A DNA stretch of 30,785 nucleotides from Solirubrobacteraceae bacterium (GTDB taxonomy: Bacteria > Actinomycetota > Thermoleophilia > Solirubrobacterales > Solirubrobacteraceae): assembly GCA_019683665.1 (NCBI GenBank), contig JADGIB010000006.1, positions 1-30,785 on the forward strand, written 5' to 3'. Both the position numbers and the translations under genes were made by a program. Each line of letters starts with the position of its first letter. Position 1 is the stretch's first letter. The notes under the pieces were generated by a model that did no database searches, was not told where the DNA came from, and saw only the letters and a list, made by a program, of their open reading frames with translations. Positions 14,359-20,855 of the stretch are shown here, in pieces.

Positions 14359-15325
14359 CGCGGGCGTCCACCGCCTCGAGCTGCCGACCGGGTTCGCGGT
14401 CGGGCCCGTCAACTGCTGGCTGATCGACGACGACCCGCTGACGCTCGTCGACACCGGGCCGAACTCCGGCACCGTGCTCCACGCGCTCGAGCGGGCGCTG
14501 GCCGAGCACGGCCGCCGCGTCGAGGACCTCGGGCGGATCGTCGTCTCCCACCAGCACATGGACCACCTCGGACTGGCCGGCGTGCTCGCCGAGCGGTCCG
14601 GGGCCGAGGTCTGCGCCTACGCGCCGCTCGCGCCGTGGCTGGCCGAGTGGGACGCGGCGATGGAGGCCGAGGACCGCTTCGCCGAGGACCTCATGGCCCG
14701 CCACGGGATCCCGGCCGAGGTCCGCTACGCGCTGCGGTCGATGTCGCGGGTCATGCGCGGCTGGGGCGCCCCGGTGACCGTGACCCGGCCGCTGCGCGAC
14801 GGCGACGAGCTCCCGTTCGCGGGCCGGACCCTCCACGTCCACCACCGGCCCGGCCACTCCCCCTCCGACCTCGTCCTCCACGACCCGCGGCGCGGCCTGC
14901 TGATCGGCGCCGACCACCTCATCGCGCACATCTCGTCCAACCCGCTCGCCGCGCGCCGCCTCGACGGGTCGGGCGAGCGCTTCCCGGCGCTGGCCACCTA
15001 CCTCGACTCGCTGCGCGCGACGCGCGAGATGGACCTCGCGCTCGTCCTCACCGGCCACGGCGAGCCGGTCGCCGACCACCGCGCGCTCATCGACGAGCGC
15101 TTCGCCGGGCACCGGCGGCGCGCCGGCAAGATCGTCCGGCTCCTGGCCGAGCGCCCGGCGACCGCGTACGAGCTGGCGCACGCCCTGTGGGGCAACGTCG
15201 CGATCACCCAGGCCTTCCTGACGCTGAGCGAGGTCCTCGGCCACACCGACCTCCTCGTGGCCGAGGGCCGCCTGCGGGAGGAGACCGACGCCGAAGGGGT
15301 GACGAGATGGGTGAGTGTCAGGTAG
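14339..15325 (+). CDS. Metallo-beta-lactamase-fold hydrolase
   Basis: The 328-residue product has the two-metal motif HQHMDH (SHQHMDHLG, near 72-78), a third-site histidine in HRPGHSPSD, aspartate in GADHL and a final histidine in TGHGEP. A helical or winged region at 255-328 (KIVRLLAERPATAYELAHAL) resembles the C-terminal domain of LACTB2-like and related MBL hydrolases. The substrate cannot be told; RNA and thioester hydrolysis both occur in the superfamily. The start is TTG at 14339, inside the end of manB and 3-4 nt after a GAGGT sequence; no in-frame ATG or GTG occurs nearby downstream. Its TAG stop forms the first half of the next gene's -10 box. Confidence 0.88.
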   Translation: MGSSAPDAGVHRLELPTGFAVGPVNCWLIDDDPLTLVDTGPNSGTVLHALERALAEHGRRVEDLGRIVVSHQHMDHLGLAGVLAERSGAEVCAYAPLAPWLAEWDAAMEAEDRFAEDLMARHGIPAEVRYALRSMSRVMRGWGAPVTVTRPLRDGDELPFAGRTLHVHHRPGHSPSDLVLHDPRRGLLIGADHLIAHISSNPLAARRLDGSGERFPALATYLDSLRATREMDLALVLTGHGEPVADHRALIDERFAGHRRRAGKIVRLLAERPATAYELAHALWGNVAITQAFLTLSEVLGHTDLLVAEGRLREETDAEGVTRWVSVR

Positions 15326-15328
15326 CTT
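15323..15328 (+). promoter_or_regulatory. Predicted -10 element TAGCTT of the alcohol dehydrogenase gene, overlapping the upstream stop
   Basis: TAGCTT ends 6 nt before the ATG at 15335. The TAG at 15323-15325 is the metallo-hydrolase stop codon. No Shine-Dalgarno sequence is present. Confidence 0.6.
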
Positions 15329-15334
15329 GATGCC

Positions 15335-16438
15335 ATGAGGGTCACCGCCGCAACCATCGAGGAGGTCGGCGCGCCGCTGCGCGTCGAGGAGCTGGAGATC
15401 GACGATCCGCGGCCGGGCGAGGCGCGGGTCCGGATCGTGGCCTCCGGCGTCTGCCACACGGACGCGATCGCCCAGGAGGGCGACTTCCCGTACCCGTTCC
15501 CGGGCGTGCTCGGCCACGAGGGCGCCGGGATCGTCGAGGCCGTCGGCGACGGGGTGCGCAACGTCGCGGTCGGTGACGCCGTCGTCATCGGCTGGCCGTG
15601 GTGCGGGGAGTGCCGCAACTGCCGCGAGGGCCAGCCGCGCTACTGCATGCAGATCGGCCCGCTCGTCGGCCGCGGCACGCGCGAGGACGGCTCGACCGCG
15701 CTGCGCCGGCCCGACGGCTCGCCCGTCCACAGCCACTTCTTCGGGCAGTCGTCGTTCGCCACGTACTCGATCGTCGACGCGAAGGTCCTCGTGAAGCTGC
15801 CCGAGGGCTTCCCGGTCGAGACCGCCGGCCCGCTCGCCTGCGGCCTGGCCACCGGCGCGGGCGCGGTCTGGAACAACGTCCGCCCCGAGGTCGGCTCGTC
15901 GCTCGTCGTCTACGGCACCGGCGCGGTCGGCCTGGCCGCGGTCATGGCCGCGGTGAACTCGGGCGCGACGACGATCATCGCCGTCGACCGCCACGAGTCG
16001 CGGCTGCAGCTCGCCCGCGAGCTCGGCGCGACCGACACGATCAACGTCAACGAGGCCGACCCGGTCCAGGCCGTCCAGGAGATCTGCGGCGGCCACGCCG
16101 ACTACTCGCTCGAGTGCACGGGCAACGTGAAGGTCCTGCGCCAGGCGGCCGACTCGGTCGGCCTGCGCGGGCGCTGCGTCATCATCGGCGGCGCGCCCGC
16201 CGGGGCGGAGTTCACGCTCGACCACATGAGCACGCTGTGGGGCAAGACCGTCGCCGGCGTCCTCGGCGGCGAGGGCACGAGCGACCGGCTCATCGGCGCG
16301 CTCGCCCGGCTGCACCTGACGGGCCGCTTCCCCTACGACCGGCTCGTCGCGCGGTTCAGGCTCGACGAGGTCAACGACGCGATGGCCCGGTCGGCGGCCG
16401 GCGACGTCCTCAAGCCGATCCTCGTCATGGAGCACTGA
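15335..16438 (+). CDS. Zinc-dependent alcohol dehydrogenase (aryl-alcohol/class III-like MDR family)
   Basis: The 367-residue product is a medium-chain dehydrogenase oxidising alcohols with NAD. Catalytic zinc ligands C40 (GVCHTD), H61 (GHEGAG) and a later cysteine (LACGLATG) are visible. So are the four structural-zinc cysteines C90, C93, C96 and C104. The Rossmann fold follows (VVYGTGAVGLAAV) with an acidic D in AVDRHESR, indicating NAD rather than NADP. The sequence most resembles aryl-alcohol dehydrogenases and S-(hydroxymethyl)-thiol dehydrogenases; I cannot choose the substrate. It follows the metallo-hydrolase directly, and an MBL hydrolase plus class III-like dehydrogenase could form a detoxification pair, which is speculative. 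Its end overlaps the convergent oxidoreductase gene by 14 bp. Confidence 0.9.
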   Translation: MRVTAATIEEVGAPLRVEELEIDDPRPGEARVRIVASGVCHTDAIAQEGDFPYPFPGVLGHEGAGIVEAVGDGVRNVAVGDAVVIGWPWCGECRNCREGQPRYCMQIGPLVGRGTREDGSTALRRPDGSPVHSHFFGQSSFATYSIVDAKVLVKLPEGFPVETAGPLACGLATGAGAVWNNVRPEVGSSLVVYGTGAVGLAAVMAAVNSGATTIIAVDRHESRLQLARELGATDTINVNEADPVQAVQEICGGHADYSLECTGNVKVLRQAADSVGLRGRCVIIGGAPAGAEFTLDHMSTLWGKTVAGVLGGEGTSDRLIGALARLHLTGRFPYDRLVARFRLDEVNDAMARSAAGDVLKPILVMEH

Positions 16439-17486
16439 CGTCGTCGAGGGGCACGACGCGGCGCTCCCGCGCGGAGCGCCGCGCGGCCTCGATGACGCGC
16501 AGGCCGGCGATCGCGTCGACCGGGTCGACCGGCAGCGCCCCGCCGCGCAGCGCGCTGACGACGCCCGTGTAGAACGCCTGGTAGCGGCCCGCCTCGGTCG
16601 GGACCGCGCGGACGCCGGCGCCGGCGCCGAGCGTCCCCCACCGCTCCGGCGGCTCCTCGCCGAAGCCGGGGTCGCCCGGGGCGGCGCCGGCCCGCAGCTG
16701 CGCCTCCTGGGGGTCGAGCCCGTGCTTGACGTACGTCGCGCCGTCGCCGACGACCCGCATCCGCGGGGCGGCCTGGCCGGCGAGCATCGACGCCCACAGG
16801 TGCGAGCGCACGCCGCCCGCGTGGGTGATCGCCACGAACACGTCGTCGTCGACGCGGGCGCCCTCGCGGCGCGCCTCGACCTCGGCGTAGACGGCCGCGG
16901 CCGGGCCGAAGAGCTGGAGCGCCTGGTCGACGAGGTGGGCGCCGAGGTCGTAGAGGAGGCCGCCGGCCTGGGCGGGGTCGTCGTCCTCGCGCCAGCCGCC
17001 GGCGACCTCGGGGCGCCAGCGCTCGAAGCGCGACTCGAAGCGCACGACCGTCCCGAGCGCGCCGGTCTCGACGAGGCGGCGGACGGTGAGGAAGTCGCCG
17101 TCCCAGCGGCGGTTGTGGAACGGGATCAGCAGGCGGCCCCGGGCGCGCGCCTCGCCCAGCAGCGCCTCGGCCTCGTCCGCGCTCGCCGCCAGCGGCTTGT
17201 CGACGACGACGTCGAGGCCGTGCTCGATCGCCGCGCGGGCCAGCGGCACGTGGGTCGCGTTCGGAGAGGCGACGACGACGAGGTCGAGCTCGGCCCGGCG
17301 CGCCCACAGCTCGGCCGCGTCGTCGAGCAGCGCCGCGTGCGGGTGCTCGGCCCGCGCCCGGGCGCGGCGCTCGGGGTCGGCGGTGACGATCGCCGCCAGG
17401 GTCAGCGCCGGCTCGGCGGCGATGAGCGGCGCGTGGAAGGCGCGCCCGGCGAGGCCGTAGCCGACGAGGCCGACCCGGGCGCTCAC
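16425..17486 (-). CDS. Gfo/Idh/MocA-family NAD(P)-dependent oxidoreductase
   Basis: These enzymes oxidise or reduce sugars, inositols and related polyols. The 353-residue product has the Rossmann motif VGLVGYGLAGRAFHAPL, the catalytic-lysine motif VDKP (K97), and the active-site helix GGLLYDLGAHLVDQAL (D180, H184). Residues 130-330 form the alpha/beta dimerisation domain. The substrate is not evident. The start is GTG at 17486, sharing GTGA with the stop of the NUDIX-CYTH gene, so it is the third gene of a coupled operon with the RpiB-like protein. The shared operon hints at sugar-phosphate or polyol metabolism. Confidence 0.92.
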   Translation of the reverse strand: MSARVGLVGYGLAGRAFHAPLIAAEPALTLAAIVTADPERRARARAEHPHAALLDDAAELWARRAELDLVVVASPNATHVPLARAAIEHGLDVVVDKPLAASADEAEALLGEARARGRLLIPFHNRRWDGDFLTVRRLVETGALGTVVRFESRFERWRPEVAGGWREDDDPAQAGGLLYDLGAHLVDQALQLFGPAAAVYAEVEARREGARVDDDVFVAITHAGGVRSHLWASMLAGQAAPRMRVVGDGATYVKHGLDPQEAQLRAGAAPGDPGFGEEPPERWGTLGAGAGVRAVPTEAGRYQAFYTGVVSALRGGALPVDPVDAIAGLRVIEAARRSARERRVVPLDDVSAP

Positions 17487-18313
17487 GTCGCCAGGTTCCG
17501 GTTGCGGTAGGCGGGGTCGCCGGTGACCTCCTCGCCGAGCCAGTCGGGCGGGCGCCAGGCGGCGGCCGCCTCGGCGTCGGGGAACTCGACCTCGGCGAGG
17601 ACGAGGCCGTCGCGGTCGCCGCCGAAGACGTCGACCTCGATCGCGACGCCGTCGTGCTCGACGACGTGGCGGACCTTCTCGACCCGGCGCCCGGCGGTCA
17701 GCGGCCACAGGCGGGCGAAGCCGTCGGCGTCGATCGGCAGGCTCTCCTCGGCGCGGACGAGCCCGTCGCCGGCCTTGATCGTCAGGCGCAGGTCGTCGCC
17801 GTCGCGGCGCAGGCGGACCTCGACCTCGTCGCCGGTGGGCAGGTAGCCCTGGGCGATCGCGCGGCGCGGGGCCGCGTCGAGGCCGTCGGGCAGCCGCGCG
17901 ACGCGGAACTTCCGCTCGACCTCGCGGCCGCGGACGGCCCAGGCGGCGACGAGCTCGCGGTCATGCGGGTAGGTGAGCCGGGCGACCGCCTCGTCGGGCG
18001 CCAGCCAGGCGAGCTCGTCGACCTCCTCGTTCGGGGCGAACGGGGCGCGCTCGAGGACGGTCATCGCCCAGTAGCGGACGATCTTCGGGCGGCCGCGCTG
18101 GTCGGTGTAGCGGACCGGCTCGAGCTCGGCGCCGAGCGCGCAGCGCAGCCCGGCCTCCTCCTCGACCTCGCGCAGGGCGGCGGCCTCGAACGTCTCCCCC
18201 GGGTCGAGCTTGCCCTTCGGCAGCGACCAGTCGTCGTAGCGGGGGCGGTGGACGAGCAGGACCCGGCCGTCGTCGACGACCAGCCCGCCAGCGGCCTCGA
18301 CGAGCTCGCTCAT
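17483..18313 (-). CDS. NUDIX hydrolase fused to a CYTH triphosphatase-like domain
   Basis: The 276-residue product joins two phosphoanhydride-handling folds. Residues 1-130 are a NUDIX domain: WSLPKGKLDPGE leads into the complete Nudix box (34-56, REVEEEAGL), similar to MutT1 and diadenosine-polyphosphate hydrolases. Residues 131-276 are a CYTH domain: EVERKF gives the ExExK metal motif (E131, E133, K135). Arginine- and lysine-rich strands (EVRLRR, LTIK, KVRH) and the acidic pair VDVFGGDRDGL/AEVEF follow. CYTH proteins hydrolyse inorganic or thiamine triphosphate or bind polyphosphate; a few are adenylyl cyclases. There is no linker of note. It is coupled by ATGA to the RpiB-like gene and by GTGA to the oxidoreductase. 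The combined substrate is unknown. Confidence 0.9.
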   Translation of the reverse strand: MSELVEAAGGLVVDDGRVLLVHRPRYDDWSLPKGKLDPGETFEAAALREVEEEAGLRCALGAELEPVRYTDQRGRPKIVRYWAMTVLERAPFAPNEEVDELAWLAPDEAVARLTYPHDRELVAAWAVRGREVERKFRVARLPDGLDAAPRRAIAQGYLPTGDEVEVRLRRDGDDLRLTIKAGDGLVRAEESLPIDADGFARLWPLTAGRRVEKVRHVVEHDGVAIEVDVFGGDRDGLVLAEVEFPDAEAAAAWRPPDWLGEEVTGDPAYRNRNLAT

Positions 18314-18747
18314 CGGATCGCGTCCACGTGCTCGATGTTCGCGCGGTCGCCGGGCTCGTCGCTGGGCGCGGTGCCGAACCAGGCGTCGAGGATCTCGACG
18401 AGCTCGGCCTGCGAGGTGGCGCGCAGCGAGAGCGCGAGGACGTTCGCGTCGTTCCAGCGGCGCGCGCCGGCGGCGGTCGGCGCGTCGCCGCACAGGGCGG
18501 CGCGGATCCCCGGCACCTTGTTGGCCGCGATCGAGGCGCCGGTGCCGGTCCAGCAGCAGACGACGCCCTGCTCGGCGCGGCCCTCGGCGACGTCGCGGGC
18601 GGCAGCCTCCGAGGCCCAGGCCCAGTCGTCGCGCTCGTCGTCGTCGAGGGCGCCGTGGAGGATCGGCTCGTGCCCGCGGCGGCGCAGCTCCTGGACGACG
18701 GCGTCGGCGATCCCGGTGCGTTCGTCGGCGGCGACGGCGATTCGCAT
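18310..18747 (-). CDS. RpiB/LacAB-family sugar-phosphate isomerase-like protein with altered active site
   Basis: RpiB interconverts ribose 5-phosphate and ribulose 5-phosphate. The 145-residue product keeps the family core: TGTGASIAANKVPGIRAAL and NDANVLALSLR. It differs at recognised catalytic positions. The usual SDHAG near the N-terminus is AADERTG, the isomerase loop reads CCWTGTG (C64, C65, W66) and the HNDAN histidine is tryptophan (W98). It may act on another sugar phosphate or be non-catalytic. The start at 18747 follows a TAGCCT box by 7 nt. It heads the operon with the NUDIX-CYTH and Gfo/Idh/MocA genes. Confidence 0.85.
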   Translation of the reverse strand: MRIAVAADERTGIADAVVQELRRRGHEPILHGALDDDERDDWAWASEAAARDVAEGRAEQGVVCCWTGTGASIAANKVPGIRAALCGDAPTAAGARRWNDANVLALSLRATSQAELVEILDAWFGTAPSDEPGDRANIEHVDAIR

Positions 18748-18788
18748 GCCCGCGAGGCTATCGCCCGATGGGCGTACGCTGCCGGGCC
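18748..18788. promoter_or_regulatory. 41-bp bidirectional promoter with two divergent -10 elements
   Basis: TAGCCT on the minus strand (18755-18760) ends 7 nt before the RpiB-like ATG. TACGCT on the plus strand (18775-18780) ends 8 nt before the GTG at 18789. The two boxes are 14 bp apart and neither side has a Shine-Dalgarno sequence. The plus-strand box argues for the GTG start over the ATG at 18768, which lies upstream of the box. Confidence 0.58.
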
Positions 18789-19823
18789 GTGCCCGAGGTG
18801 CTCGTCAACGCCCGCGCCGCCGCCCGCCGCCAGCTCAGCGGCGTCGAGCGGTGGGCGGCCGAGCTGGCCGCCCGGCTGCCCGCCCTGGCGCCGGGCCGCT
18901 ACGCGGTCGCGTGGCCGCCGCGCGGGATGGCCTACCAGGCCGGGCAGGCGTGGGAGCAGCTCGTGCTCCCGGCCCGGGCGCGGCGGCTCGGGGCGCGGCT
19001 GCTGCTGAACCCGGCGAACCTCGCGCCGCTGCGCTTCGACGGCAACGTCGTCGTCATCCACGACGCGGTCGCGCTCACCCACCCGGAGTGGTTCTCGGGC
19101 GCGTACGCGGCCTGGCACCGGCGGATGCTGCCCGCGGTCGCGCGGCGGGCCCGGCTCGTGCTCACCGTGTCGGCCTTCTCGCGCGACGAGATCGCGGCGA
19201 CGACCGGGATCGACCCCGGGCGGATCGTCGTCGTCCCAGGCGGCGTCGACGAGCGCTTCTCCCCCGCGGCCGACGCGGCGGCGGCCCGCGCCGCGCTCGA
19301 CCTGCCGCGCCCGTACGTCCTCACCGTCGCCGGCGAGGGCGTGCGCAAGAACCTGCCGGTGCTCGGCGCCGCGGCCCGGGCCCTGGCCGAGCGCGGGATC
19401 GACCTCGTCGCCGCCGGCTCGTCGCGCGCCCACCACGGGCCGGGCGGCGCGCCCGACGGCGTGCGCCGCCTCGGCTACGTGCCCGACGCGCTGCTGCCCG
19501 GCCTGTACGCGGGGGCCCGGGCGTTCGTCCTCCCGTCGCTGCACGAGGGCTTCGGGCTGCCGTGCCTGGAGGCGATGGCCAGCGGCGTGCCGGTCGTCGC
19601 CTCCGACCGCGGGGCGCTGCCGGAGACGTGCGGCGACGCGGCGCTCCTCGTCGAGCCGCGCCGGCCGGACCTCGTCGCCGAGGCGGTCCTGGCCGCCTGC
19701 CTGGACGAGGCGGTCGCGGTGCGGCTGCGGGCCGCGGGCCGGGCGCGCGCGGCCCGCTTCGGGTGGGACGCGACGGCCCGCGCGGTGGACGCCGTTCTGA
19801 CGGGTCCGGACCGTAGGGTCTAG
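18789..19823 (+). CDS. Glycosyltransferase, GT4 family (GT-B fold)
   Basis: The product, 344 residues from the GTG start, transfers a sugar from a nucleotide donor, probably to a cell-surface glycan. The N-terminal half is weakly conserved but has VVVIHDAVALTHPEWF and LVLTVSAFSRDEIA, typical of mannosyltransferases of this family. The C-terminal half has the donor-binding GYVPDALLPGLYAGA and the EX7E motif in HEGFGLPCLEAMASGVPVV. An ATG at 18768 is in frame but lies before the predicted -10 box, so GTG at 18789 is chosen. No membrane helix is seen. Donor and acceptor cannot be determined. The sigma-like/zinc-finger gene starts 6 nt after its stop. Confidence 0.9.
   Translation: MPEVLVNARAAARRQLSGVERWAAELAARLPALAPGRYAVAWPPRGMAYQAGQAWEQLVLPARARRLGARLLLNPANLAPLRFDGNVVVIHDAVALTHPEWFSGAYAAWHRRMLPAVARRARLVLTVSAFSRDEIAATTGIDPGRIVVVPGGVDERFSPAADAAAARAALDLPRPYVLTVAGEGVRKNLPVLGAAARALAERGIDLVAAGSSRAHHGPGGAPDGVRRLGYVPDALLPGLYAGARAFVLPSLHEGFGLPCLEAMASGVPVVASDRGALPETCGDAALLVEPRRPDLVAEAVLAACLDEAVAVRLRAAGRARAARFGWDATARAVDAVLTGPDRRV
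19814..19819 (+). promoter_or_regulatory. Possible -10 element TAGGGT of the sigma-like/zinc-finger gene
   Basis: TAGGGT lies inside the last codons of the glycosyltransferase gene and ends 10 nt before the ATG at 19830. No Shine-Dalgarno sequence is present. Co-transcription with the glycosyltransferase is equally possible. Confidence 0.45.
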
Positions 19824-19829
19824 CGCCGC

Positions 19830-20822
19830 ATGTTGGACGTCCAGGCTTCGATCGTCACTCCCGAGGGGGTCCGCGACGGCGACCCCGCCGTGCTCAGCGG
19901 CCTGACCGTGCGCCGCGGCGCGGCGGTGCTCGCCTACGCCGAGCGCGTCGCCGCCCCGGGCCGCGCCGTCGAGGCGGCCGCCGACGCGTTCGCCCGCTTC
20001 CGCCGGGCGGTCGTCGAGGCCGACGATCCGCACCGCGTCGACCCCGAGCGCACGCTGCTGCGCACGACCCGCTACGCGGCGGCCGTGCGCGCGCCCCGCG
20101 AGGTCGCGCTGCGCGCCCGGCTGCGCCGCGGCGACGGGCCGTCGCCGTGCGAGCTCGTCCCCGAGCTGCTCGCCGCGCGGGCCGAGGGCGACCTCGGCGA
20201 CGCCGACCTCCAGCGCCTCGCCCGCCACCTCGCGCGCTGCGCGCCGTGCCGCGGCGCCGAGCAGCGCTTCCGCGCCGGCGAGCGCGCCTACCGGGACGCG
20301 CCCGACGAGGTGCCGGCGCCGTTCGCCTCGCGGGCGATCATGGCGGCGCTGCTCGCCGTCGACGCGCCCGCGCGGGCGTCGGCCCCCGCGCCCGAGCCGC
20401 TCGTCGAGGTCGCCCCCGGCCCGGTGCCGACGACGGTCTCCCAGCCCACGTACGAGTTCGACGCGCTGCCCGACGACGCGTTCGACGCCGCCGACACCGG
20501 GGAGACCCCTGTCCCGGCGGCGGCCGCCGTCGCCGCGCCGGCGCCGTCCGCCGCCGACGACCCGGACGGGCCGCTCGACCCCGCCGACGCGCTCCTGCAG
20601 CCGACCGAGGCCTTCGACGTCCTCGGCGCGCTCGGCGAGGAGGCCCCCGTCGCCGAGGCGCCCGACCTCCGCGCCGCGCTCCCGCCGCTGGCCCCGCCGG
20701 CCGACGGGCCGCGCCGGCGCCGCGGCCCGCTGGCCGTCCTCGGCCTCCTGCTCGGCGCGCTCGTCGTCCTCGCCGCGCTCGCCGTGACCGTCGTCGCGGT
20801 CGTCGACGTCGCCGGCTCGTGA
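19830..20822 (+). CDS. Membrane protein with sigma-region-2-like domain and anti-sigma-type zinc finger
   Basis: The 330-residue product has four parts. Residues about 20-90 resemble ECF sigma region 2: RRGAAVLAYAERVAAPGRAVE, then DAFARFRRAV and TLLRTTRYAAAVRA. No region 4 follows. Residues about 108-150 carry HLARCAPC, the HxxxCxxC motif (H133, C137, C140) of zinc-binding anti-sigma factors. Residues about 160-295 are alanine/proline-rich, acidic and probably disordered. Residues 299-325 are a single membrane helix preceded by RRRR, so the N-terminal domains should be cytoplasmic. A sigma-like fold joined to an anti-sigma-like finger is unusual. It could be a membrane-tethered regulator or decoy. 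No partner ECF sigma gene is in the window. The domain assignment for residues 20-90 is by eye. Confidence 0.8.
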   Translation: MLDVQASIVTPEGVRDGDPAVLSGLTVRRGAAVLAYAERVAAPGRAVEAAADAFARFRRAVVEADDPHRVDPERTLLRTTRYAAAVRAPREVALRARLRRGDGPSPCELVPELLAARAEGDLGDADLQRLARHLARCAPCRGAEQRFRAGERAYRDAPDEVPAPFASRAIMAALLAVDAPARASAPAPEPLVEVAPGPVPTTVSQPTYEFDALPDDAFDAADTGETPVPAAAAVAAPAPSAADDPDGPLDPADALLQPTEAFDVLGALGEEAPVAEAPDLRAALPPLAPPADGPRRRRGPLAVLGLLLGALVVLAALAVTVVAVVDVAGS

Positions 20823-20828
20823 GGCGCG

Positions 20829-20855
20829 CCCCGCGCGGCCGCTAGCCGCGCGCGG
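20829..20855. terminator. GC-rich hairpin between convergent genes
   Basis: An 8-bp stem (20832-20839 with 20845-20852) has a 5-nt loop, one mismatch outside it and two more pairs. It lies between the convergent stops at 20822 and 20842 and includes the phosphatase stop codon in its loop. There is no T-run, so intrinsic termination is uncertain. Confidence 0.4.

Noticed and set aside
14345..16435. A 696-codon minus-strand frame opposite the metallo-hydrolase and alcohol dehydrogenase
   Set aside because: Low-complexity antisense translation with no motifs; the plus-strand genes have full catalytic signatures.
18768..18788. ATG 18768 as the glycosyltransferase start
   Set aside because: It lies upstream of the predicted -10 box, and the family similarity begins at PEVLVNAR, after the GTG at 18789.
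17654..20228. Long frames on both strands across the NUDIX-CYTH to sigma/zinc-finger region
   Set aside because: They lack domain motifs and are shadows of the assigned genes caused by scarcity of stop codons at high GC.
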